From an uncultured Lachnospiraceae bacterium (lineage in GTDB: Bacteria; Bacillota; Clostridia; Lachnospirales; Lachnospiraceae): a stretch of 7,605 nt of DNA. Made by a program: the position numbers and the translations under genes. The first letter of the stretch is position 1, and every line of letters begins with the position of its first letter. The notes under the pieces are model-generated. The model saw nothing but the letters and a program-made list of their open reading frames with translations, did not search any database and was not told the origin of the DNA. The stretch spans positions 1 to 7,605 of the forward strand of contig CAMOQY010000063.1 of the NCBI GenBank assembly GCA_946623295.1. Reading direction: 5' to 3'. Positions 1 to 7,132 of the stretch are shown here, piece by piece.

Positions 1-285
1 CACGTAGCCCATGGGCAGACCCATGATGTGCGCCGTGATGGCCGCGTGGGCTATCCCGGCAGTGGAAGTGCCCATCAGCGCCTCGGCTTCAGGGTAGTTC
101 TCGCGGATCAGCTGCGCCAGGCCGTTTTCTATATGCCCGCGCACCTCCGGCGCGGACAGAGTAAGCCTGTTGTCACAGTAGACCGGACTCTTGATGCCGC
201 TTGCCCAGATGAACGGCTCCTCCGGACGGAAAAAGACTGCCTTTATCGCAAGAAGATCTGATGCGATCTGTTTTTTTAATTCCAT
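1..285 (-). CDS. pyrE: Orotate phosphoribosyltransferase, N-terminal 95 residues (partial)
   Basis: This gene starts with ATG at 285-283 and runs off the left edge in frame, so only 95 codons are visible. The product family joins orotate to PRPP to give OMP, the fifth step of UMP synthesis, in the cytoplasm. Translation shows the family N-terminus: WASGIKSPVYCDNR at residues 27-40 and the GTSTAGIAHAA segment at about 72-82, then GLPMGYV at the edge. The PRPP-binding motif (around residue 120 in this family) lies outside the window. A GGAGG ribosome binding site (plus 295-299) sits 9 bases before the ATG, a slightly long spacing. The gap to the pyrF stop is 27 bases with no terminator, so it is the downstream gene of the same operon. 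Identity is secure; whether the rest is intact cannot be seen. Confidence 0.95.
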   Translation of the reverse strand, partial: MELKKQIASDLLAIKAVFFRPEEPFIWASGIKSPVYCDNRLTLSAPEVRGHIENGLAQLIRENYPEAEALMGTSTAGIAHAAITAHIMGLPMGYV

Positions 286-312
286 ATATGTTGTCCTCCG
301 TTCTATTTTCTG

Positions 313-1014
313 TTATCGATCCGCAAACTCCGCCAGGCAGCGCTCGTAGGCGGCCACGGGATCGTCCGCGCCGGTGATCGGCCGGCCCACCACGATGTAG
401 TCGCTGCCCAGTTCTTTTGCCCTTGCAGGCGTAGTCACGCGCTTCTGATCTCCCACCGCGCCGTCGGCAAAACGCACCCCCGGGGTAACGGTCAGAAAGT
501 CCGCGCCGCAGCGCTCGTGCACCGCCGGGCTCTCAAGCGGAGAACAGACAACTCCGTCCAGACCGGCATTCTTTGCGTTTTCGGCATAATGCATCACCAC
601 TTCCTGCAGCGGTCTTTCGATCCAGAGGTCCTTTTCCATGGCCGTCTGGTCGGTAGAGGTAAGCATCGTAACAGCGATCAGGAGCGGCCTGCTGCCGTCC
701 GGACGGGTAAGTCCCTCCAGCGCGGCTTCCATCATTGCCGTCGTGCCGCCTGCGTGCAGATTCACGATATCCACATCCAGGCCGGACAGCACCGCCATGG
801 CCTTCTTTACCGTATTGGGGATATCGTGCAGCTTGAGATCCAAAAAGATCCTGTGACCGCGCGCCTTTATCTCGCGCACGATCTGCGGACCTGCCGAATA
901 AAAGAGCTCCATTCCTATCTTTACAAAAGGCTTGCGTCCCTTGAAGCGATCCAGAAAAGCCAGCGTCTTTTCCGCGCTGTCAAAATCGCAGGCGATTATC
1001 ACATCTTTTCCCAT
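313..1014 (-). CDS. pyrF: Orotidine 5'-phosphate decarboxylase
   Basis: The 233-residue product would decarboxylate OMP to UMP, the last step of the pathway, and matches the usual short bacterial form in length. The catalytic signature DLKLHDIPNT is at residues 59-68, giving Asp59, Lys61 and Asp64 of the Asp-Lys-Asp network. Earlier, IACDFD (7-12) carries the substrate-binding Asp, and KIGMELF (32-38) is the next barrel strand. The phosphate-gripping elements TPGVR (176-180) and VVGRPIT (207-213) are present near the C-terminus. The reading frame is open further upstream to 1101, inside pyrD, but the start at 1014 is chosen because it has AAAGGAGG five bases upstream and begins exactly at the family N-terminus (MGKDVIIACDFD). 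Eleven bases separate it from the pyrD stop, so it is co-transcribed. Confidence 0.97.
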   Translation of the reverse strand: MGKDVIIACDFDSAEKTLAFLDRFKGRKPFVKIGMELFYSAGPQIVREIKARGHRIFLDLKLHDIPNTVKKAMAVLSGLDVDIVNLHAGGTTAMMEAALEGLTRPDGSRPLLIAVTMLTSTDQTAMEKDLWIERPLQEVVMHYAENAKNAGLDGVVCSPLESPAVHERCGADFLTVTPGVRFADGAVGDQKRVTTPARAKELGSDYIVVGRPITGADDPVAAYERCLAEFADR

Positions 1015-1019
1015 GTTTT

Positions 1020-1027
1020 CCTCCTTT
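1020..1027 (-). promoter_or_regulatory. Ribosome binding site deciding the pyrF start
   Basis: On the minus strand AAAGGAGG ends five bases before the ATG at 1014. Its first two bases are the last two of the pyrD TAA stop (1028-1026), so a ribosome finishing pyrD releases on top of the pyrF site. This selects the start at 1014 over the upstream in-frame start at 1101. Confidence 0.85.
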
Positions 1028-1925
1028 ATTCCGCCTCTGAAAAAGTGCGGTATCCGTATCGGCGATAGACCTCCGGCAGAGCCTCGATGATCTTTTTGCA
1101 TGCGAAGGGATCGACCAGATTCGCCGTTCCCACCTCTACCGCTGCGGCACCGGCCAGCTGCATCTCAAGCACATCCTCCGCCGTAGAGACGCCGCCCAGA
1201 CCAACCACCGGGATCCCTACTGCCCGGGCCACCTGATAGACCATCCGCACAGCCACCGGAAATACCGCCGGGCCGGACAGTCCGCCTGTCGTATTGGCAA
1301 GCAGCGGTTTTCCTGTCTTCAGATCCATGCGCATGCCCAGAAGCGTATTGATCAGGCTTAAGCCGTCCGCGCCCGCGTCCTCGCACGCTTTTGCGATAGC
1401 AACTATATCCGTGACGTTCGGCGTAAGCTTTACGATCAGCGGTTTTGTCACTGCTTTTCTGACAGCCGCCACGACCCCTGCCGCGGCCTTCGGATCAGTA
1501 CCGAAGCTCATACCTCCGCCGTGTACGTTCGGGCAGGAAATGTTGAGTTCGATCCAGCCCACCTGCTCTTCCGCAGTAAGCAGCTCACAGGTCCTGACAT
1601 ACTCTTCCACCGAGAAGCCGCTCACGTTTGCCATTACCGGTTTGTGAAAGACCTCTTTCAGTTCGGGAAGCTCGTGCTTTATCACGTGATGAACGCCCGG
1701 GTTCTGCAGGCCGACCGCATTCAGCATTCCATCCGGGCATTCCGCGATACGCGGCGCCGGATTGCCGAAGCGCGGCTCCCAGGTAGTGCCTTTAAATGAA
1801 AATGTACCCAGGATATTGATATCATACAGCTTTGCGAACTCCATCCCGTAACCGAACGTGCCCGAAGCGGGGATCACCGGATTGTCGATGCGGATGCCGC
1901 AAAGATCCACACTCAGATCTGCCAT
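1026..1925 (-). CDS. pyrD: Dihydroorotate dehydrogenase class 1B, catalytic FMN subunit
   Basis: The 299-residue product is the catalytic subunit that oxidises dihydroorotate to orotate on FMN and passes electrons to PyrK and on to NAD+. NISCPN at 128-133 places the catalytic base as Cys131; class 2 membrane-linked enzymes have Ser here and a longer N-terminus. Other family marks are PASGTFGYG (19-27), Lys45 in SFKGTT, NAVGLQNPG (69-77), the VKLTPN strand (165-170), the TTGGLSGP FMN loop (212-219) and the VGLGGV phosphate-binding strand (241-246). There is no membrane segment, as expected for a soluble enzyme. The ATG at 1925 lies inside the end of pyrK, with a 13-base overlap (1913-1925). 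Its strong ribosome binding site is also within pyrK. Pairing with pyrK next door fixes the class 1B assignment. Confidence 0.97.
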   Translation of the reverse strand: MADLSVDLCGIRIDNPVIPASGTFGYGMEFAKLYDINILGTFSFKGTTWEPRFGNPAPRIAECPDGMLNAVGLQNPGVHHVIKHELPELKEVFHKPVMANVSGFSVEEYVRTCELLTAEEQVGWIELNISCPNVHGGGMSFGTDPKAAAGVVAAVRKAVTKPLIVKLTPNVTDIVAIAKACEDAGADGLSLINTLLGMRMDLKTGKPLLANTTGGLSGPAVFPVAVRMVYQVARAVGIPVVGLGGVSTAEDVLEMQLAGAAAVEVGTANLVDPFACKKIIEALPEVYRRYGYRTFSEAE

Positions 1926-2647
1926 AAGATCTCCTCCCTCCGAAGCACCGGTCCGTCAGTACAGATGCGTTTGTATCCCGTCACAGTCCTGCAGGAACAG
2001 CCCATGCAGGCGCCGAAGCCGCAGCCCATGCGCTCTTCAAACGAGAACTGCGCCGGACATGCCGTGGCGCGGTACACAGCCCGAAGCATCGGTTCCGGTC
2101 CGCAGGCAAAGATATAGCTTGCCTCAGCTGGCAGCGCATCGGTCACAAAGCCCTTAGTACCCGCGCTTCCGTCCATCGTGGCGATGCTCACTTCGCATCC
2201 CAGCGCCTCAAGGTCATCTTTAAGTATTATCTCACGCGCAGTATTAAAGCCAAGTACGGCTCTTACTTTTTTCCCCTGCGCGCGCAGGCATTTTGCCAGC
2301 AGAAGCAGAGGAGGCGTTCCGACACCGCCGCCGACGAGCAGCGGCGCATCTCCGGCCGATGAAATATCATAGCCGTTTCCGAGTCCGGTCAGTACATCAA
2401 GCGTCTGCCCGGCCCGCATGCGCGACATCTGCTCCGTGCCGTGGCCGACCACCTTGTATACCAGCCTCAGCTCTCCGTCCACGCAGTCGCACACGGAGAT
2501 CGGCCGGCGCAGGAACAGGCCGTCCAGCCTGATATTTACGAACTGACCCGGCGCGGTGACCGCGGAAGTATCCCCGCACAGGCGCATGGAGTATACGTCC
2601 GGCGCGATCCGCTTATTTTCGGTTATGGTAAAAATACTCTGTTTCAT
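1913..2647 (-). CDS. pyrK: Dihydroorotate dehydrogenase electron transfer subunit (FAD, 2Fe-2S)
   Basis: The 244-residue product is the partner subunit that carries electrons from PyrD-bound FMN through a 2Fe-2S cluster and FAD to NAD+. It belongs to the ferredoxin reductase-like family. The N-terminal FAD barrel shows PGQFVNIR (33-40) and the FAD-binding RRPISV (47-52). The nucleotide-binding domain carries GGGVGTPPL (106-114) and ACGPEPML (181-188). The C-terminal cluster has Cys209, Cys214, Cys217 and Cys229, the C-x4-C-x2-C-x(11)-C arrangement typical of PyrK; Cys219 is an additional nearby cysteine. Only two bases separate it from the carB stop (TAA GT ATG), and no Shine-Dalgarno sequence is visible before the ATG, so its translation probably depends on ribosomes finishing carB. 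The start fits the family N-terminus. The end overlaps pyrD by 13 bases. Confidence 0.96.
   Translation of the reverse strand: MKQSIFTITENKRIAPDVYSMRLCGDTSAVTAPGQFVNIRLDGLFLRRPISVCDCVDGELRLVYKVVGHGTEQMSRMRAGQTLDVLTGLGNGYDISSAGDAPLLVGGGVGTPPLLLLAKCLRAQGKKVRAVLGFNTAREIILKDDLEALGCEVSIATMDGSAGTKGFVTDALPAEASYIFACGPEPMLRAVYRATACPAQFSFEERMGCGFGACMGCSCRTVTGYKRICTDGPVLRREEILWQI
1931..1941 (-). promoter_or_regulatory. Ribosome binding site for pyrD inside pyrK
   Basis: Minus-strand GGAGGGAGGAG is an almost doubled Shine-Dalgarno sequence, five bases before the pyrD ATG at 1925. It lies within the last codons of pyrK, where it encodes part of the C-terminal Arg-Arg-Glu-Glu stretch. It supports the overlapping start and suggests high pyrD translation independent of simple reinitiation. 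Confidence 0.8.
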
Positions 2648-2649
2648 AC

Positions 2650-5600
2650 TTATGCGTCAATAGTGGAAATCGTCAGCGTCGTCTCCTCCAGTACGTCCAG
2701 CAGGACCTTTACGGTATCAAGCGAGGTGAATACCGTTACGTTATTCTCGGTCGCGAGCAGCCGTATGCGCGCCCCGTCCGTGCTCTTTGACAGGTTGCCG
2801 ACCTCGCGCGTATTTATCACGTATGAGATATGCCCGCGGCGGATCGCCTCCGGGATCTCGTCGCTGCCGTCGCTGATCTTTTTATACGCGTGCGTACGGA
2901 TACCGTGATCCTTGAAATACTGCGCCGTCCCGCTGGTAGCCTCGATATTGAAGCCGAGGTTGTAGAACCTGCGGATCAGCGGAAGCACCTCGGGCTTGTC
3001 CTGATCCGATACAGTCGCGAAGACCGTGCCGTAATTCAGGACCTTCACGCCGGCGGCCTGAAGCGCCTTGTACAGCGCGCGGTTGAGCTTGTCGTCATAA
3101 CCGATGGCCTCTCCCGTGGATTTCATCTCCGGCGAGAGATAGGAGTCCAGTCCCTTTATCTTGTTGAATGAGAACACCGGCACCTTTACGTAGTAGCGTT
3201 TCTTTTCGTCCGGATATATGTCAAAAATGCCCTGCTCCTTAAGGCTCCTGCCCAGGATCACGTCCGTCGCGATGTCCGCCAGGCTGTATCCCGTAGCCTT
3301 TGACAGGAAAGGCACGGTACGCGATGAGCGCGGGTTGACCTCTATGATAAATACGTTGTCATCCGGGTCTACGATGAACTGGATATTGAACAGGCCCACG
3401 ATGCCGATACCGAGTCCGAGCATCCTCGTATACTGCAGGATCACACCTTTTACCCTGTCGGAGATCGTAAAGGCGGGGTACACGCTGATCGAGTCGCCGG
3501 AATGGATGCCGGTACGCTCCACCAGTTCCATGATGCCGGCCACAAATACGTTCCGGCCGTCGCAGATCGCGTCTACCTCCACCTCGCGGCCCTGGATATA
3601 GTGATCCACGAGCACAGGCTTGTCCGCGTCTATCGCAAAGGCGTCCTGCAGATATTTACGCAGCTGAGTCTCATCCGCTACGATCTGCATGGCTCTTCCG
3701 CCCAGCACGAATGAAGGGCGCACGAGCACAGGGAAGCCGACCTCTTTTGCCGTCGCCACACCCTGCTCGATGGTCATTACCGCGCTGCCCCTCGGCTGAG
3801 GGATATTCAGATCCTTCAGGACCTTTTCAAAGCTGTCGCGGTTTTCCGCGCGCTCGATGGCCGCGCAGTCGGTACCGATGATGGTCACTCCGCGGTCCAC
3901 CAGAGGCTGCGCCAGATTGATCGCGGTCTGACCGCCCAGGCTGGCGATAACGCCCTCAGGCTTTTCGTAGTCCAGGATCGCCATAACGTCTTCCGTCGTA
4001 AGCGGCTCAAAGTACAGCTTATCCGCCGTGGTATAGTCCGTGGAGACCGTTTCGGGGTTATTGTTGATGATGATCGCCTCGTAGCCTGCGCGCCTGATGG
4101 TCTGCACCGCGTGGACCGTGGAGTAATCGAATTCCACGCCCTGGCCTATGCGGATAGGGCCGGCACCAAGGACTACGATCTTTTTCTTTTCCGTCAGGCG
4201 GCTGTCGTTTTTTCCGCTGTAGCTGGAGTACAGGTAAGGGATGTACATTCCGGTATGAAGCGTATCCACCATCCGGAATACGGGCGTGATCCCTTTGCTC
4301 CTGCGGCGCTCGTAGACCTCCACCTCCGTAAGGCCCCAGAGCTGTGCGATGCAGGCGTCGGAGAAGCCCATCTTTTTTGCCGCCGCGAGCACCTTAAGGC
4401 TGTTGACGTTCGTCTTCAGTTCGTTTTCCATCCCCACGATCCTGGCCAGACTCTCCAGGAAGAGTTCGGTGATCATGGTGATGCGGTGAAGCTTTTCGAC
4501 GGAATAGCCGCGCCGCAGCAGCTCCGTCACCGCAAAGATGCCGTCGGAGCGGAACTCCGAAAGGTATTGCTCGATCTCTTCGTCTTTCATCGCGTCGAAT
4601 TTATCCATATGGAGGTGCCTTACGCCCGTCTCCAGGGAACGCACGCTTTTGAGCATGCACTCCTCCAGGTTGGAGCCGATGCCCATCACCTCTCCCGTTG
4701 CCTTCATCTGCGTACCAAGCGTATTGGGCGCCATCGGGAATTTATCAAACGGGAAGCGCGGGAACTTGGCCACGATATAGTCCAGGGACGGCTCGATGGC
4801 CGCGGTGCCTCCTGCCACGGGGATCTCCGAAAGGAGCATGCCCAGCGCGATCTTGGCCGTGACACGCGCGATCGGGTAGCCGCTCGCCTTTGAGGCAAGC
4901 GCCGAGGAGCGCGACACGCGCGGATTGACTTCGATCAGGAAATACTCGCTGGAGACGGGATCCAGGGCAAACTGTACGTTGCAGCCTCCCTCGATCTTCA
5001 GCTCCCTTATGATCTTTATGGCGGAGTCATTCAGCATCTTCAGGTCATGATCGTTAAGCGAGAGTATCGGCGCCACCACGATCGAATCGCCCGTGTGAAC
5101 GCCGACCGGATCCACGTTTTCCATGCCGCAGATAGTGATCGCATTGTCCGCGGAGTCGCGCATAACCTCAAATTCGATCTCCTTATATCCCCTGACGCTC
5201 TTTTCCACGAGCACCTGATGCACGGGCGAGAGCGCAAAGGCGTTAGGCGCCATAAGCTCCATCTCTTCGACTGAATTTACGAAACCGCCGCCGGTCCCGC
5301 CCAGCGTAAAGGCGGGACGCAGCACCACCGGATAGCCGATGCGTTCCGCCGCGGTCATGGCCTCCTCCACGCTGTATGTGATCTCAGAGGGGATCACGGG
5401 CTCACCTATGGACTGACACATCTCCTTGAACAGCTCGCGGTCCTCCGCGCGCCTGATGGAGTCGCTCGGCGTACCAAGCAGCAGGGTGCCGCACTCCTTG
5501 AGCACTCCCTTTTCCTCCAGCTGGATCGCCAGGTTCAGACCTGTCTGTCCGCCTATTCCGGGAACGATCGCGTCAGGGCGCTCGTAGCGCAGGATCTTCG

Positions 5601-5823
5601 CTATATATTCCAGCGTCAAAGGCTCCATGTACACCTTATCCGCGATAGAGGTATCTGTCATTATGGTAGCTGGGTTAGAGTTGCACAGGATCACCTCGTA
5701 ACCCTCTTCCTTGAGTGCCAGGCACGCCTGCGTGCCCGCGTAATCGAACTCAGCGGCCTGCCCGATCACGATGGGACCGCTGCCGATGATAAGTACCTTT
5801 TTGATGTCCGTCCGTTTTGCCAT
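2650..5823 (-). CDS. carB: Carbamoyl phosphate synthetase large (ammonia) subunit
   Basis: The 1057-residue product would make carbamoyl phosphate from bicarbonate, ammonia and two ATP, with ammonia normally delivered by the CarA glutaminase. It has the full duplicated architecture. The first ATP-grasp half starts with GSGPIVIGQAAEFDYAGTQA (14-33) and contains RPAFTLGGTGGG and EVNPRVSRSSALASKASGYP. A linking/oligomerisation region follows, and the second ATP-grasp half begins with GAGPIRIGQGVEFDYS (553-568) and contains RPSFVLGGRAMQ and EVNPRSSRTVPFLSKATGY. The allosteric MGS-like domain starts near residue 928 and runs to the end. Length is near that of other Gram-positive enzymes. The start has GGAGGAGG five bases upstream. 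No carA is adjacent: only 29 bases separate it from pyrC upstream. Its place in a pyr operon suggests a pyrimidine-pathway enzyme, but without carA its sharing with arginine synthesis cannot be excluded. Confidence 0.97.
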   Translation of the reverse strand: MAKRTDIKKVLIIGSGPIVIGQAAEFDYAGTQACLALKEEGYEVILCNSNPATIMTDTSIADKVYMEPLTLEYIAKILRYERPDAIVPGIGGQTGLNLAIQLEEKGVLKECGTLLLGTPSDSIRRAEDRELFKEMCQSIGEPVIPSEITYSVEEAMTAAERIGYPVVLRPAFTLGGTGGGFVNSVEEMELMAPNAFALSPVHQVLVEKSVRGYKEIEFEVMRDSADNAITICGMENVDPVGVHTGDSIVVAPILSLNDHDLKMLNDSAIKIIRELKIEGGCNVQFALDPVSSEYFLIEVNPRVSRSSALASKASGYPIARVTAKIALGMLLSEIPVAGGTAAIEPSLDYIVAKFPRFPFDKFPMAPNTLGTQMKATGEVMGIGSNLEECMLKSVRSLETGVRHLHMDKFDAMKDEEIEQYLSEFRSDGIFAVTELLRRGYSVEKLHRITMITELFLESLARIVGMENELKTNVNSLKVLAAAKKMGFSDACIAQLWGLTEVEVYERRRSKGITPVFRMVDTLHTGMYIPYLYSSYSGKNDSRLTEKKKIVVLGAGPIRIGQGVEFDYSTVHAVQTIRRAGYEAIIINNNPETVSTDYTTADKLYFEPLTTEDVMAILDYEKPEGVIASLGGQTAINLAQPLVDRGVTIIGTDCAAIERAENRDSFEKVLKDLNIPQPRGSAVMTIEQGVATAKEVGFPVLVRPSFVLGGRAMQIVADETQLRKYLQDAFAIDADKPVLVDHYIQGREVEVDAICDGRNVFVAGIMELVERTGIHSGDSISVYPAFTISDRVKGVILQYTRMLGLGIGIVGLFNIQFIVDPDDNVFIIEVNPRSSRTVPFLSKATGYSLADIATDVILGRSLKEQGIFDIYPDEKKRYYVKVPVFSFNKIKGLDSYLSPEMKSTGEAIGYDDKLNRALYKALQAAGVKVLNYGTVFATVSDQDKPEVLPLIRRFYNLGFNIEATSGTAQYFKDHGIRTHAYKKISDGSDEIPEAIRRGHISYVINTREVGNLSKSTDGARIRLLATENNVTVFTSLDTVKVLLDVLEETTLTISTIDA

Positions 5824-5852
5824 ATTATCCTCCTCCGTTGATATTCCGCTTC

Positions 5853-7034
5853 CTAATTTCTAAGATATACCAGTTTTCCGCCGCAGACTGTCGCCAGGCA
5901 GCGTCCGGATACCCGCATCCCCTCAAAGGGAGTCGACCTGCCGAGGCTGAGGAAGTCCGCCGGATCTATCTCGTATTCCTCATTCAGATCCCATACCGTT
6001 AGATCATCCGGCCGCGCGGCGATGCCGAACCGCCTGCGCGGATTTGTGACCAGCAGCTCCAGGAGCCTCTCCATCGGGATCACGCCTGTCTTTACCAGCT
6101 TTGTGTAGGCCACCGGGAAAGCCGTCTCCAGACCGACGATGCCGAAAGCGCTTCCGGCCAGGCCGCGCGATTTTTCCTGCGCGCTGTGAGGCGCGTGATC
6201 CGTAGCCAGGATGTCTATGGTACCGTCACAAACTCCCTCGATCAGCGCCAGGCGGTCTGCCTCGCTGCGGATCGGAGGATTCATCTTGAAACGGCCGTCC
6301 TCCTGAAGATCGTTTTCATCAAGCACCAGATAATGCGGAGCGGTCTCGCAGGTGATGTCCACGCCGTCCGCCTTTGCCCTGCGTATCAGGTCGACGCTCT
6401 CACGGCAAGAGATATGGCACACATGGAATGCGCATCCGGTCTCTTTTGCCAGAGCGATATCGCGCTCGATCTCTCTCCATTCGCTTTCGCTGCAGATGCC
6501 GGCATAGCCGTGTTTCTTTGCATATATTCCATCGTGGATGCAGCCGCCGCGCAGCAGCGAATTGACCTCGCAGTGGGCTGCGATCAGTTTGCCCAGCGCT
6601 TTTGCGCGCCGCATGGCCTCACGCATCACGGCCTCATCCTGTACGCCGCGTCCGTCGTCCGAAAAGGCCGCCACATACGGAGCAAGGCCCTCCAGATCAG
6701 CTATGGTCACGCCTTTTTCGTCCGCAGTGATCGCTCCGTAGGGGTACACCGGCACCGCCGCGTCCCGGGCGATGATATCCAGCTGCGGACGCAGTTTTTC
6801 CGGGCAGTCCGGCACCGGATCCAGATTCGGCATGGTGCAGACCGCGGTATAGCCGCCGTGCGCAGCCGCGCGCGTTCCCGCCGCGATGGTCTCTTTATAA
6901 GAAAAACCCGGCTCACGCAGATGCGCATGCACCTCGCAGAAACCGGGAAAAACAGTATATCTGGAGGAGGAAACCCCCTCTGTCAGCTCTTTTGGAAGCA
7001 GTCCTTCCAGCAATTTTATATTGACGTCCGTCAT
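5853..7034 (-). CDS. pyrC: Dihydroorotase, short N-terminal form
   Basis: The product, 393 residues from the ATG at 7034, would close carbamoyl aspartate to dihydroorotate. It is a metal-dependent amidohydrolase. Visible motifs are HAHLREPG (36-43) with the metal-binding His36 and His38 and Arg40, CTMPNLDPVPD (66-76), FSDDG (124-128) with the Asp that bridges metals in class I enzymes, His154 in AHCE, His207 in HVCHIS, TAPHY (231-235), KMNPPIR (250-256) and Asp279 in ATDHAPH. The residue two before His36 is Glu34, where the family usually has Asp. The segment before the barrel is only about 30 residues, shorter than in typical class I enzymes of about 420-430 residues, so part of the N-terminal beta-domain is missing. 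The start at 7034 is preferred over an in-frame one at 7067 because AAAGGAG lies five bases before it. It is the first gene after the attenuator. Confidence 0.95.
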   Translation of the reverse strand: MTDVNIKLLEGLLPKELTEGVSSSRYTVFPGFCEVHAHLREPGFSYKETIAAGTRAAAHGGYTAVCTMPNLDPVPDCPEKLRPQLDIIARDAAVPVYPYGAITADEKGVTIADLEGLAPYVAAFSDDGRGVQDEAVMREAMRRAKALGKLIAAHCEVNSLLRGGCIHDGIYAKKHGYAGICSESEWREIERDIALAKETGCAFHVCHISCRESVDLIRRAKADGVDITCETAPHYLVLDENDLQEDGRFKMNPPIRSEADRLALIEGVCDGTIDILATDHAPHSAQEKSRGLAGSAFGIVGLETAFPVAYTKLVKTGVIPMERLLELLVTNPRRRFGIAARPDDLTVWDLNEEYEIDPADFLSLGRSTPFEGMRVSGRCLATVCGGKLVYLRN

Positions 7035-7039
7035 CCTGA

Positions 7040-7046
7040 CTCCTTT
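7040..7046 (-). promoter_or_regulatory. Ribosome binding site deciding the pyrC start
   Basis: Minus-strand AAAGGAG is followed by TCAGG and then the ATG at 7034, a five-base spacing. The upstream in-frame start at 7067 falls inside the hairpin at 7059-7084 and has no such site, so it is rejected. Confidence 0.85.
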
Positions 7047-7058
7047 GCCTTTCTCTCC

Positions 7059-7084
7059 GCGCCTCACCGGGTACCGGGAAGCGC
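7059..7084 (-). other. GC-rich leader hairpin between the attenuator and pyrC
   Basis: On the minus strand GCGCTTC (7084-7078) can pair with GAGGCGC (7065-7059), allowing one U-G pair. Inside this, CCGG (7077-7074) pairs with CCGG (7070-7067) around a TAC loop, with a single bulged U at 7066. That gives about 11 pairs, mostly G-C. The sequence after it is purine-rich (GGAGAGAAAGG), not a U tract, so it is not a terminator. It ends 12 bases before the pyrC ribosome binding site. A role in mRNA stability or in setting off the leader is possible but is inference. Confidence 0.5.
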
Positions 7085-7102
7085 CGCGATCCTGACTGCC
7101 AT

Positions 7103-7132
7103 AAAAAAACCCCGCTCAGACTTTAAGCGGGG
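7103..7132 (-). terminator. Intrinsic terminator of the pyr attenuator
   Basis: On the minus strand CCCCGCT (7132-7126) pairs perfectly with AGCGGGG (7116-7110) around the nine-base loop TAAAGTCTG, followed by seven Ts (7109-7103). This is a textbook intrinsic terminator for minus-strand transcription. It lies between the promoter and pyrC, with no gene ending at it, so it works as an attenuator rather than as a gene-end terminator. Its 5' arm and loop are also one arm of the antiterminator helix. Confidence 0.93.

Noticed and set aside
28..261. Plus-strand open frame of 77 codons at the left end
   Set aside because: It is antisense to pyrE, whose motifs are unmistakable on the minus strand.
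1015..1101. Upstream start of pyrF that would add 29 residues
   Set aside because: The extra residues overlap the pyrD C-terminus and match nothing in the family, while the start at 1014 has a strong ribosome binding site and the family N-terminus.
4111..4893. Plus-strand open frame of 260 codons inside carB
   Set aside because: It is antisense to the conserved CarB coding sequence and its product is a low-complexity, His/Arg/Leu-rich shadow with no recognisable motif.
7064..7102. Twelve-codon frame (MAVRIAALPGTR) directly after the terminator U tract, a possible leader peptide
   Set aside because: There is no ribosome binding site, because the bases before the ATG are the terminator stem and U tract, and attenuation is explained by PyrR without translation.
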